DNA of 64,000 nt from Oligoflexales bacterium (lineage in GTDB: Bacteria; Bdellovibrionota_B; Oligoflexia; Oligoflexales; JALZUQ01). Below are positions 1 to 7,758 of the stretch, one piece after another (position 1 is the first letter of the stretch; the number at the start of each line of letters is the position of its first letter). The translations under genes were made by a program, and so were the position numbers. The notes beneath the pieces are model-generated. The model did not search any database. It saw only the letters and a list, made by a program, of their open reading frames with translations, and was not told where the DNA came from. The stretch is from positions 1 to 64,000 of the forward strand of contig JALZUO010000066.1 in assembly GCA_023301565.1 (NCBI GenBank). Reading direction: 5' to 3'.

Positions 1-936
1 GCCCGTTGCAGTTCCTGCATCTGTAATATCAGCTGCAGTAAAAGTCGTAGGATCAATTGCCTCGCTAAAAGTAACGGTAAACTCAACTGGCTCGGCGTTT
101 GCTGGATCAACCTGCGTAGCAGCTTGCTCAACTGTGACGCTAGGAAGCAAGGAGTTAAGTACAACAGAGTTGTCAGTTGACGAAGAAGGAGTGTTTAGAT
201 TTCCTGCCAGATCCGAAACCTGTCCAGAAGGAATACTCAGTACAATCGTTCCGTCAGCCGCTAAGCCACTAACTGATACTGTGAACGTACTATTGTCACC
301 TGAGTTAACTATCGTTAGGATGCCGCCAGGAGCAGTACCTGAATTTAAAATATCCGAAGGAGTGAATGTTGACGGGTCAATGGGTTCATCAAAGTTAACG
401 GTGAATAATATAGGCTCGGAATTAACCGGGTCTGATTGACTTGGTGCTTGTTCGACGGATGCATTGGGTGCAGTTGTATCGATGACTACGGTGTCATCTA
501 TAGCACTACTTGGATTTGAGTTTGACCCTGAAACATTTGTCACTGCCCCGCCTGGTATTTTAATCCTAACAAGGCCATCTCCACTTACGCTTGTTACCAA
601 AAATTCAAAGGTTTGGTTGTCGCCTGAGTTTACAATGCTGCTAGCGAGAATGTTTGCTGAGCCAATGCTTAGTACATCGCTTGCGTTAAAGGAACTGGGG
701 GAAATAGGTTGATCAAACTGAATAACAAAGCGAATTGGGAGTGTGTTTGTAGGGTCTACCTGTGCTGATGCTTGGTCAATAGAAACAGATATTGGAATAT
801 CAGTGGTTTTTCTTGGTGGCAAATGATTGTCTGGTACTTTGGGTTGATCCCCTAGGAAGTTACCTTCCCAGCCACAGCTCGTCAGCAACAGAGCACTGCA
901 GAGTGTAAAAAAAACTGATTTTATAGACCTGACCAT
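1..936 (-). CDS. Lipoprotein with tandem Ig-like repeats (partial, 3' end outside window)
   Basis: The reading frame runs open from an ATG at 936-934 to the window edge, so at least 312 residues are present and the C-terminus is missing. The N-terminus is a lipoprotein signal: a hydrophobic stretch ending in LLTSC with the lipid-carrying Cys at residue 22, then a short Pro/Asp-rich spacer. From about residue 50 there are tandem Ig-like beta-sandwich repeats. Each opens with V-x-[IV]-[DE]-Q-A and contains the pattern F-[DS]-[EQ]-[PA]-I-[DS]-P-[ST]-[ST]-F-x-[AP]-[SA]-D. The Gln of the opening motif falls at residues 55, 163 and 271, an exact 108-residue period. Such repeats are typical of surface adhesins or of large cell-surface proteins. 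Likely outer-membrane-anchored; the ligand is unknown. Confidence 0.85.
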   Translation of the reverse strand, partial: MVRSIKSVFFTLCSALLLTSCGWEGNFLGDQPKVPDNHLPPRKTTDIPISVSIDQASAQVDPTNTLPIRFVIQFDQPISPSSFNASDVLSIGSANILASSIVNSGDNQTFEFLVTSVSGDGLVRIKIPGGAVTNVSGSNSNPSSAIDDTVVIDTTAPNASVEQAPSQSDPVNSEPILFTVNFDEPIDPSTFTPSDILNSGTAPGGILTIVNSGDNSTFTVSVSGLAADGTIVLSIPSGQVSDLAGNLNTPSSSTDNSVVLNSLLPSVTVEQAATQVDPANAEPVEFTVTFSEAIDPTTFTAADITDAGTATG

Positions 937-1065
937 ACTCTCCGTTTCGGTTTGCCGAAAAAAAAATAAATATTCCAACTCTTTTTTTTTACAAAAAACC
1001 CTATTTTCTCTTTAAAAACAGGTGCTTTAGGTTTTTTTTGGTTTGGGTTTTTAGCGGGATGAAGC

Positions 1066-1131
1066 AAAACCCTATTGCATCTTTTACCTAAAATAAACCG
1101 TCACTTAAAAAGTGCGGCCTTTTGTTCGCAC
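1066..1131 (-). terminator. Possible terminator for the pectinacetylesterase-like gene
   Basis: On the minus strand, just past the stop codon at 1152, a short stem GTGCG/CGCAC (positions 1131-1127 with 1116-1112) is followed by a run of five T (1111-1107). The stem is only five base pairs with a ten-base loop, so it is a weak candidate. A direct repeat AAAACCCTATT (995-1005 and 1066-1076) and long T/A runs fill the rest of the gap to the Ig-repeat lipoprotein; I see no gene there. Confidence 0.35.
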
Positions 1132-1151
1132 ATCGCATTTTAAGCTTGAGC

Positions 1152-2336
1152 TCACCTTCGAGGACCTACAGATGGTTGATTGCCGTATTTTAGGTGGTTT
1201 CCAAACCAAGTACTTAGGCGCTGGTTGTAGTATTTTGCCCGGTAGAAGAAGGGGCGGTTAATGTAACAATGCCTAGCATTTTTTCCTAGGTAGTAACGAA
1301 AGTTTGGAAGGCGGTCGGCTAAACTAAACATGCTATTCCAAAGCCTGCTTTTAAATTGCTGGATATTGCCATCCATCCTTAAAAGGAAAAAAAGTTGCAG
1401 ATAGTCCCAGTCGTTGTTGATTTGTCCCATGGTTACTTCTGGATGTCTAAGTCCAATTCTCTCATAGATAAGATCTAAACTTAGCTCATTCACACCAATG
1501 TCATCAGGGTGTAATCCTGGAACATCTAGAGGTAGAGTTTTTTTCATGCCCCAGTTGGTAATTCCGTTTTCCATAAACTCAGGAGTCAGGACTCCAGCCC
1601 CGCCATCCGATACATGGTTGATCTGGCTGGCTGGGAACTGCTCTGCTATTTCGGGAATATGGTAGACGCTTCCGTATGCTCCCGCACTACACCCAGTAAG
1701 CGCGATTTTTTTGGGGTTTTTGTATGTTTTTTTTACGTAATCTAGTACGGATTTGGTGTTTACAGCACCTTTATGATGGATGGTTAAGTCATCGCTGTAT
1801 TTTTTTGTGTTGTTTCCCATAAAGACATCTCCGGAGCAGTAAGATAAAAATATATGTGTATAATCTTTTAGTGGATGACTTTGTACGCGGTGGTCTAGAA
1901 TTCCAGTAGGGATGTAGTTCAGCATACTTGTGTTATACCGAGGTTTGTCAAAAAAAACCTTGCTGCCTTCCTTGCAGGTTTCTTCCGACCAGCATGCACC
2001 GCCACCATCAAAGGTTAGAAGAACCTTTTCCGGGTCACCTTCTTTCACAAAAAAGACATATTCATCACCACGAGAGCAGATGGTTTCTCCACCAGGGTAA
2101 ACAGCTTTCCAGTCTTGTGGCTTAAGGGCGCCAGTCGTTGGAACAACCTCTTGGTCGTACTTTTTATATCCAGTTGCTTGAAAAAAAACATCATGGATAG
2201 AGTTTGCTACCTCAAGCTTGTCAGTGTTTTCTTCTGGTAGGCCGGAAGAGGCGAGGTCTGAAGGGTTGCTGCTGCCGCATGCTTGGGTGTGTAGAATAAA
2301 AATTAAATAGTAAGTTAATAAAAGTAACTTTTGCAT
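1152..2336 (-). CDS. Pectinacetylesterase/Notum-family hydrolase, lipoprotein
   Basis: 394 residues. The start at 2336 is chosen over a longer frame (2399) because AAAGGA lies about 10 bases upstream and the protein then begins with a compact signal sequence (MQKLLLLTYYLIF...) ending in a lipobox-like HTQAC, Cys at about residue 20. The family is recognised from FDGGGACW (about residues 109-116) and the nucleophile elbow GCSAGAYGS, with the catalytic Ser near residue 217; several Cys pairs would form disulfides in the periplasm. The family (pectin acetylesterases and the animal deacylase Notum) removes acetyl or acyl groups from polysaccharides or proteins. The substrate here is unknown; a secreted esterase acting at the cell surface is the safest reading. 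Confidence 0.75.
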   Translation of the reverse strand: MQKLLLLTYYLIFILHTQACGSSNPSDLASSGLPEENTDKLEVANSIHDVFFQATGYKKYDQEVVPTTGALKPQDWKAVYPGGETICSRGDEYVFFVKEGDPEKVLLTFDGGGACWSEETCKEGSKVFFDKPRYNTSMLNYIPTGILDHRVQSHPLKDYTHIFLSYCSGDVFMGNNTKKYSDDLTIHHKGAVNTKSVLDYVKKTYKNPKKIALTGCSAGAYGSVYHIPEIAEQFPASQINHVSDGGAGVLTPEFMENGITNWGMKKTLPLDVPGLHPDDIGVNELSLDLIYERIGLRHPEVTMGQINNDWDYLQLFFLLRMDGNIQQFKSRLWNSMFSLADRLPNFRYYLGKNARHCYINRPFFYRAKYYNQRLSTWFGNHLKYGNQPSVGPRR

Positions 2337-2675
2337 ATGCAGGTTTCCTTTATATGGATGGCTCCAGTTTTTTAGACGGGAGGCAATGGTCCGTGGCATA
2401 GAAGCCGTAACGGGTCACAATGACTCCGACTTCTCTATATTGTAAAAGTAGCGCCATTTTTTTGAGCACTTAATGTGCCTGGACAAAAAGGCCTTCTGAT
2501 CTGTAGTCCTTCTAGCCCATAGATCCACGACAAGTGGCTGAAATGAAGACCTTTCAGCACAAGGCTCACATGTGGGCAAAAAGTGCAGCGTAACCTCAGG
2601 GAAATCTTGTATTTTTATCGCAAACCGTTCAGTTTGTGTTGTCTTAGTTGAGGATCATTCAAGGGAGGTTCAAAG
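2337..2675. other. Intergenic region between divergent genes, no gene seen
   Basis: 339 bases separating the leftward hydrolase lipoprotein from rightward hppA, so it must hold both promoters. No open frame with a ribosome site is seen. A small inverted repeat GCAC-TTAAT-GTGC lies at 2466-2478 and a TACAAT-like box for the leftward gene near 2437-2442 (minus strand), but no matching -35 box is convincing. Confidence 0.4.
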
Positions 2676-4790
2676 GTGGTTATATCAATCATCGTAGTTT
2701 GTTCAGTTATCGGTCTTGTTGCTGCCGCATGTTTTGCTTGGCAAGTTATGCAGGTAGAGGTCGTAGGTGAGACAGAAGAAAAGACTGCAAAATTTTTAAC
2801 GATTTCTAACGCAATCGCAGATGGTGCGATGGCTTTCTTGCGGCGCGAATATGTCTATGTCGGCGTGTTTTCGATTGCCTTTGCTGGGTTGATGGCCTTG
2901 CTTCTAGACGAGGCGAAGACACCGGATATACACGAAGGTATCCATAGTGCGATCGCTTTTATTTTTGGTGCTTTTACTTCAAGTGTTTGTGCATTTCTCG
3001 GAATGAAAATTGCAACCTTAGGAAACGTTCGGACAACGATCCGTGCACAAAAAGGTTTGGCAGACGCATTTAAAGTTGCATTTGCTTCGGGTGCTGTCAT
3101 GGGCTTTTCACTTGTCGCCTTTGCTTTGCTTGGCCTGGTGGCTTTGTATTTGGTCTACTCATCGTTTGTTTCTGATGTTCATATTTTGATGGAAATCATA
3201 GCTGGCTTCGGTCTAGGCGGATCTTCTGTGGCTCTTTTTGGCCGTGTTGGTGGTGGTATTTATACCAAGGCTGCTGATGTTGGTGCAGATTTGGTTGGTA
3301 AGGTAGAGGCAGGTATCCCGGAAGATGACCCAAGGAACCCTGCAACCATTGCTGATAACGTAGGTGACAATGTAGGTGATATTGCTGGAATGGGAGCGGA
3401 CTTGTTTGGTTCGTGCGCCGAGGCCACCTGTGCAGCTCTTGTTATTGGCGCTTCTTCAACGGTGCTCGCAGAAAATCATTCGGCTCTTTTATACCCCGTT
3501 TTGATTTCTGCTTTAGGTATCCCCGTTTGTTTGGTGACTTCTTTTTTCGCTGGTCTTAAGCCCGATAGCAAGTCGGCTGAGCCGACTCTAAAGTTTCAGC
3601 TTTTGCTTTCTACGATTTTGATGACCGGAGCTATCTGGTGGCTTACTCAAACATTTATGGTTAGCTCATTTGAAATCGGTGCTGTAACAGTTACAAGGTC
3701 AGATGTTCTCATCTCTGCTTTGGCTGGGTTATGGTCTGGTCTGGTTATTGGATATGTAACAGAATACTATACCTCGCACGCATATACGCCTGTAAGAGAA
3801 GTGGCAGAGGCTTCTAGAACTGGTGCAGCAACAAATATTATTTATGGACTTGCACTAGGCTATAAATCTGCGGTTATTCCTGTCATTGCACTTGCAGTCA
3901 CAGTATATGTTTCGTTTGTGCTTGCAGGGATGTACGGAATTGCGATTGCAGCGATTGGTATGATTTCTACAATTTCAATTGGTCTCACCATTGATGCTTA
4001 TGGTCCCGTATCAGACAACGCAGGTGGCATTGCTGAGATGTGTGAATTAGGTGAAACTGTTCGTGGACGGACGGACCTTTTGGATGCTGCAGGAAACACA
4101 ACAGCTGCTATAGGTAAAGGTTTTGCGATTGGTTCTGCCATTCTTACAGCATTGGCTTTGTTTGCGGCATTTTTGACAAGAGCTGGAGTAGAAACTTTGG
4201 ACCTTTTGGACCCAATGGTTTTTGCTGGTCTTATGATTGGTGGCGTTTTGCCGTTCTTGTTTACCGCACAAACAATGAAGGCTGTTGGTAAAGCAGCAAA
4301 TGCAATGATTGATGAAGTTCGAAGACAGTTTAGAGAGTATGGCATTCTTGAAGGTAAAGGTGAGCCGGATTATAAGGCCTGCGTTTCTATTTCTACTGAT
4401 GCCGCACTGAAAGAGATGATTGCTCCAGGACTACTTGTTATGGTCACTCCGCTGGCTTTTGGGTTCTTGTTTGGAGTTGAGGCACTCGCTGGTGTGCTTG
4501 CTGGTTCGATGATTTGTGGTGTTGTGATGGCACTTTCTTCTTCAAACTCAGGTGGTGCATGGGACAATGCTAAAAAATACATAGAAACTGGTGTTCATGG
4601 CGGTAAAGGTAGTGAAACTCACCACGCAGCAGTTGTAGGCGATACAGTTGGTGACCCGTTCAAAGATACTTCAGGGCCTAGCTTGAACATTCTTATGAAG
4701 CTAATGGCAATACTTAGCTTGGTTTTTGCTCCGTTCTTTGTGCAGCATGGTGGTATCATTACTGCTTGGCTCAAATCTGTCGGTTTGTAA
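2676..4790 (+). CDS. hppA: Membrane-bound pyrophosphatase, K+-stimulated cation pump
   Basis: 704 residues, a GTG start preceded by AAGGGAGG (2661-2668). This integral membrane enzyme hydrolyses pyrophosphate and uses the energy to move H+ or Na+ out of the cytoplasm. Visible hallmarks are the substrate-binding stretch with [31 protein letters not shown], and a second acidic cluster [17 protein letters not shown] near the C-terminus; about 16 hydrophobic segments fill the rest. The motif [10 protein letters not shown] carries Ala at the position where K+-independent enzymes have Lys, so K+ stimulation is predicted. Whether H+ or Na+ is transported cannot be decided by eye. The gene is monocistronic, closed by a strong terminator. 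Confidence 0.97.
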   Translation: MVISIIVVCSVIGLVAAACFAWQVMQVEVVGETEEKTAKFLTISNAIADGAMAFLRREYVYVGVFSIAFAGLMALLLDEAKTPDIHEGIHSAIAFIFGAFTSSVCAFLGMKIATLGNVRTTIRAQKGLADAFKVAFASGAVMGFSLVAFALLGLVALYLVYSSFVSDVHILMEIIAGFGLGGSSVALFGRVGGGIYTKAADVGADLVGKVEAGIPEDDPRNPATIADNVGDNVGDIAGMGADLFGSCAEATCAALVIGASSTVLAENHSALLYPVLISALGIPVCLVTSFFAGLKPDSKSAEPTLKFQLLLSTILMTGAIWWLTQTFMVSSFEIGAVTVTRSDVLISALAGLWSGLVIGYVTEYYTSHAYTPVREVAEASRTGAATNIIYGLALGYKSAVIPVIALAVTVYVSFVLAGMYGIAIAAIGMISTISIGLTIDAYGPVSDNAGGIAEMCELGETVRGRTDLLDAAGNTTAAIGKGFAIGSAILTALALFAAFLTRAGVETLDLLDPMVFAGLMIGGVLPFLFTAQTMKAVGKAANAMIDEVRRQFREYGILEGKGEPDYKACVSISTDAALKEMIAPGLLVMVTPLAFGFLFGVEALAGVLAGSMICGVVMALSSSNSGGAWDNAKKYIETGVHGGKGSETHHAAVVGDTVGDPFKDTSGPSLNILMKLMAILSLVFAPFFVQHGGIITAWLKSVGL

Positions 4791-4813
4791 AAATATAATT
4801 TATCTGTTTTTAA

Positions 4814-4842
4814 AAAAAGCCTCGTTCTATCGAGGCTTTTTT
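4814..4842. terminator. Bidirectional rho-independent terminator
   Basis: AAAAAGCCTCG (4814-4824), six-base loop, CGAGGCTTTTT (4831-4841), flanked by A-runs and T-runs on both sides. It sits between the converging hppA and the sigma-like gene and can serve both. Confidence 0.9.
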
Positions 4843-4864
4843 ATTTCATTTTTCATTCTTAAAC

Positions 4865-5530
4865 TTATTTGCTGATAAAATAGACTAGCCCAATTCCGAG
4901 GGCTATAAAGGCAGTTAAGGCTACCCCCCAAAGTATCCCCAGACCTTTTTTCTTGGTTTCAAAGCTCAGCATGACCTCGCTTAAAGCTTCGGTCTGATAA
5001 AGGGTTACGGCGGGCACAGGGTGGTTTGGGATCTTTTTAATAGCTGTAGGGTCTACTACACCCAATTCTTCTAATGTAGAGCCTAGGTCCATAGATAGCG
5101 GTTCGGGGAGGTTCATCACTTTAGCTATTTGACTGTCTTCAAAAGAGAGTCTGTATTTTAGAATGATTTTTTCTCTATCCTCTCCTTCAAGTTTTCCTAG
5201 GAGGGACTCAAGCTTCAGCAAAGCTTCTTTAGGCTTGTCGCCTGTGAAACCATTGTTTACAAGCTTTTCTGTGTATCTGTTCCAGTAAGATTTGTTTAGC
5301 TTTCTTGCTAGCGAGTATAAAGCCACACGAATCTCCGAATAAGGAACCTCTTTTTTTACTTTTTTCATCAAGCTAAGAACCTCTTCGGTGGTTTCTTTTG
5401 CTCTGCTAATCGATCCAGTCATTCGCACTAAGTAGTCAAATAAATGAGGAACTTCTAACTCCAGATTTTTGACTATCTCGGAGGGTATAGATTTTTTTTC
5501 ATCATTAGTGTTTAGTAGTTCTTCGGACAC
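4865..5530 (-). CDS. Sigma-70 (ECF)-like protein with C-terminal membrane segment
   Basis: 221 residues from a GTG at 5530-5528, chosen because AAAGG sits seven bases upstream; a TTG two codons earlier is too close to it. Residues 28-60 resemble sigma region 2 (LFDYLVRMTG...AKETTEEVLSLM, compare the usual 'A.D.vQevF'), and about residues 103-145 resemble region 4 with a helix-turn-helix (LLGKLEGEDREKIILKYRLSFEDSQIAKVMNLP). A linker then leads to a single hydrophobic segment at about 197-218 ending in ISK. ECF sigma factors normally lack a membrane tail, so it may be a membrane-bound regulator derived from a sigma factor, or a degenerate one no longer binding polymerase. It converges on hppA; the next gene upstream is a thioesterase 45 bases away. 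Confidence 0.55.
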   Translation of the reverse strand: MSEELLNTNDEKKSIPSEIVKNLELEVPHLFDYLVRMTGSISRAKETTEEVLSLMKKVKKEVPYSEIRVALYSLARKLNKSYWNRYTEKLVNNGFTGDKPKEALLKLESLLGKLEGEDREKIILKYRLSFEDSQIAKVMNLPEPLSMDLGSTLEELGVVDPTAIKKIPNHPVPAVTLYQTEALSEVMLSFETKKKGLGILWGVALTAFIALGIGLVYFISK

Positions 5531-5575
5531 GTTCAAACCTTTCCCTGGTAACTTCCCGCTGTAAAACGTAGCAGC

Positions 5576-6073
5576 TTACTTTTTCTGACTTTTGCGGCGC
5601 TTCGTCTCATCTCTTACCTCAAGCCTTCTTTTTTTACGCTCTTTTGCAGCTTCGAAGCGCTCTTTTTCTTCATCTGTTTGCGGTAAAACAGGTGGTATGG
5701 GTGTGGGTTTGTTGTATTCGTCTAAAGCGACCATGGTTAGGTAGGCAGTTGCTGTATGAAACTTGCGGCCTGACAAAGGGTTTTCTGCCAATACCTTTAC
5801 GCCAACCTCTAAGCTTGTTGTGCCTGTGTAGTTAACGGCTGCAAATATAGTGATGATCCAGCCTCTTTTTACGGGTGCTAGAAAGTGCATCGCATCAATG
5901 CTTGCAGTTACGACGCCTATCTCGCAATGCCTCATTGCGCAGACAGAGGCGGCTATGTCAACCCAGGATACGACCGTACCACCAAAGGCAGTTCCGCGTT
6001 GATTTGTGTGTTGGGGTAGTACCAGCTCTGTCATTTCTACCCAGCTATCCTTAGGAGGTTTTCCTGCACTCAT
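5576..6073 (-). CDS. Acyl-CoA thioesterase, hotdog fold (YciA/ACOT type)
   Basis: 165 residues. It would hydrolyse acyl-CoA to free acid and CoA in the cytoplasm. The hotdog signature is clear: NQRGTAFGGTVVSWVDIAA (the helix that wraps into the sheet, with the conserved N..GT.FGG), ASIDAMHFLAPVKRGW, and SLEVGVKVLAENPLSG. After the single hotdog domain (about residues 8-125) there is a strongly basic tail of some 30 residues ending in KRRKSQKK, longer than usual for the family. The ATG overlaps the stop codon of the upstream diguanylate cyclase (ATGA), so the two are translationally coupled. Confidence 0.9.
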   Translation of the reverse strand: MSAGKPPKDSWVEMTELVLPQHTNQRGTAFGGTVVSWVDIAASVCAMRHCEIGVVTASIDAMHFLAPVKRGWIITIFAAVNYTGTTSLEVGVKVLAENPLSGRKFHTATAYLTMVALDEYNKPTPIPPVLPQTDEEKERFEAAKERKKRRLEVRDETKRRKSQKK

Positions 6074-6759
6074 AATTGTTTTCTCTCTTTGTTTGTGTTT
6101 TCTATGTTTTTTGTGAATAAAAGGTTGTTTGCTTCTTCTATATTTAAATTTTTAGCCTCTGTAAATGCAGTCTGGTTTTTTCCTTTCAGCTTTGCTTTGC
6201 GTAGCATCTTATCAGCGCGTTCCAAGAAGGAGACTTTTGATTCTTTTGGTTGATGCACGGCTATACCGACAGAAGCAGTTACTTGAATATGGAGTCCTGC
6301 GACTTCATGCAGCTCTAGTGCTTCGAGTTTTTTTCTAAACCTTTCTGCGGCGGTGTAAGAGCCTAAAAGATCTGTTTGAGGTAAGACCCAGATGAACTCA
6401 TCTCCACCAAAGCGCGCGACTAGGTCCAATTTTCTAGCTTCATTTTTTAGAGAGTGTGCTACTTTTTTAATAACTTCTGATCCAATTTGGTGACCGAAGT
6501 CATTATTCACCTGCTTAAAGTAGTCGATGTCTATAAAACATACCGACAATGGAGACCTGTAACGATCGGCTCGGTGTATTTCTTGTGTGAGGAATTCATA
6601 CATACGATGCTGATTCGCTAGCCCCGTGAGATCATCGGCTCTTTTTAAAGAGCCGACCGTGAGGAGAAGCTCTGTATTTTCTCGCTCGAGCTCTTCAATT
6701 CGGCGAATCAAATTCTTTTGGTCTTCTGTTGCGGAAAGATGATTGTTTTTTAAACTCAT
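6070..6759 (-). CDS. Diguanylate cyclase (GGDEF), soluble
   Basis: 229 residues. It should make cyclic di-GMP from two GTP. A short coiled coil (RRIEELERENTELLLTV, about residues 19-35) precedes the GGDEF domain (about 42-200), which holds the linker DDLTGLANQHRMYE, the metal-binding DIDYFKQVND-type motif (FIDIDYFKQVNNDFGH), the intact active site FGGDEF, and an RxxD inhibitory site (RKLD) five residues before it. The enzyme is therefore predicted active and feedback-inhibited. There is no transmembrane or sensory domain other than the coiled coil, so dimerisation through the coil may control it. A PilZ protein, a likely class of receptor, is encoded at 56.9 kb. Confidence 0.93.
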   Translation of the reverse strand: MSLKNNHLSATEDQKNLIRRIEELERENTELLLTVGSLKRADDLTGLANQHRMYEFLTQEIHRADRYRSPLSVCFIDIDYFKQVNNDFGHQIGSEVIKKVAHSLKNEARKLDLVARFGGDEFIWVLPQTDLLGSYTAAERFRKKLEALELHEVAGLHIQVTASVGIAVHQPKESKVSFLERADKMLRKAKLKGKNQTAFTEAKNLNIEEANNLLFTKNIENTNKERKQL

Positions 6760-6830
6760 GGCTTAAGGATACCATATTGGCCCTGTATTCGGTCAAAGCT
6801 AAGAGCTATGGCCGTTTGTCTTGGCTCTGT

Positions 6831-7673
6831 TTATGAAAACAGAGATACCCAAAAATCTGGCCCTACGAAAAAATGCAGTAGGGCACCTAAGGATAAAAAC
6901 GGCCCAAAAGGTACCTCTAGCTTATAGTCGCGTTTTTGAATAAGAATCAACATGATGCCTATAACGCTTCCAACAACCGATGCTGTGATTAACGTAGGGA
7001 TGATAGCCTGCACACCAAGCCAGCCGCCAATAGCGGCTAAAAGTTTTACGTCTCCGAATCCCATACCATCATGACCTTTGACTAATTTGTACAGAAAGTT
7101 CACAAGCCACAGAATCCCCCCTCCGACTAAGATTCCAAAAAGAGAATCATAAACCCCAAGGTTCGGGTGAAAATAGGCAACAATTGGTGCTACAAGAATC
7201 ATTGGAATGCTTATGACGTCAGGAATAAGAAAGTGTTTATAGTCTATAATGGAACAAGCAATTAACAAAAAGGAGAAGGCAGCAGCATGTAAGAACTGCA
7301 AGGAAGTCCTTGGTACAATGTCTAAAGTAGGTACCAACTCAATAAATGGAAACTTCCAATAGACTAAAACAAAGACAAAGCCCACCAGGGCTTCCACGAG
7401 TGGATATTGCAATGATAATGGTTTTTTGCAGCACTGGGTTTTTCCACCGAGAAGGGTCCAAGAGATAATAGGTATATTTAGCCATCCTGGGATCGGTGCT
7501 TCGCAATAGCGGCAGGCAGACCTATTTCCACGGATAACTTTTTCGTCCTGGCTTTCCCAAAGACCTGCATCTGCCAATATTTGAGCAGGAATACGGAATA
7601 TCATCACGTTCATGTAGCTACCAAATAAGCTTCCTAAAACAAACATACCTAAAAAAATCAACAGATCACCCAT
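6831..7673 (-). CDS. pilD: Prepilin peptidase / N-methyltransferase (type IV pili or type II secretion)
   Basis: 280 residues from the ATG at 7673-7671, which has GAGGT seven bases upstream; the open frame extends further upstream without a ribosome site. This inner-membrane aspartic protease cleaves the leader of type IV pilins and pseudopilins and methylates the new N-terminus. The N-terminal part has GSLFGSYMNVMIFRIP and a CRYC pair; the C-terminal A24 protease part has both catalytic Asp motifs, IDYKHFLIPD and GMGFGDVKLLAAIGG. The second zinc-binding pair, normally CxxC, is reduced to adjacent Cys (TQCCKKPLSLQYP). No pilus genes are in the window. The gene is divergent from mutS2, 85 bases away. 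Confidence 0.93.
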   Translation of the reverse strand: MGDLLIFLGMFVLGSLFGSYMNVMIFRIPAQILADAGLWESQDEKVIRGNRSACRYCEAPIPGWLNIPIISWTLLGGKTQCCKKPLSLQYPLVEALVGFVFVLVYWKFPFIELVPTLDIVPRTSLQFLHAAAFSFLLIACSIIDYKHFLIPDVISIPMILVAPIVAYFHPNLGVYDSLFGILVGGGILWLVNFLYKLVKGHDGMGFGDVKLLAAIGGWLGVQAIIPTLITASVVGSVIGIMLILIQKRDYKLEVPFGPFLSLGALLHFFVGPDFWVSLFS

Positions 7674-7758
7674 AAATACCTCAAAACAGCTATCCACCAT
7701 TATACACGGGTTGTATGATGGTGCCCTATGTAAGGTTTTTAGGGTTCGAGGGGTCGGA

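Noticed and set aside
134-712. Two rightward open frames (134-439, 464-712) at the left edge
   Set aside because: They lie opposite the Ig-repeat lipoprotein, whose minus-strand frame has a signal peptide and clear repeats; these are its shadows.
995-1076. Direct repeat AAAACCCTATT (995-1005, 1066-1076) in the AT-rich gap
   Set aside because: Only two short copies without inverted ends or target duplication; not evidence of a mobile element.
3998-4345. 115-codon minus-strand open frame inside hppA
   Set aside because: Antisense shadow of the conserved pyrophosphatase; Ala/Pro/Lys-biased with no ribosome site.
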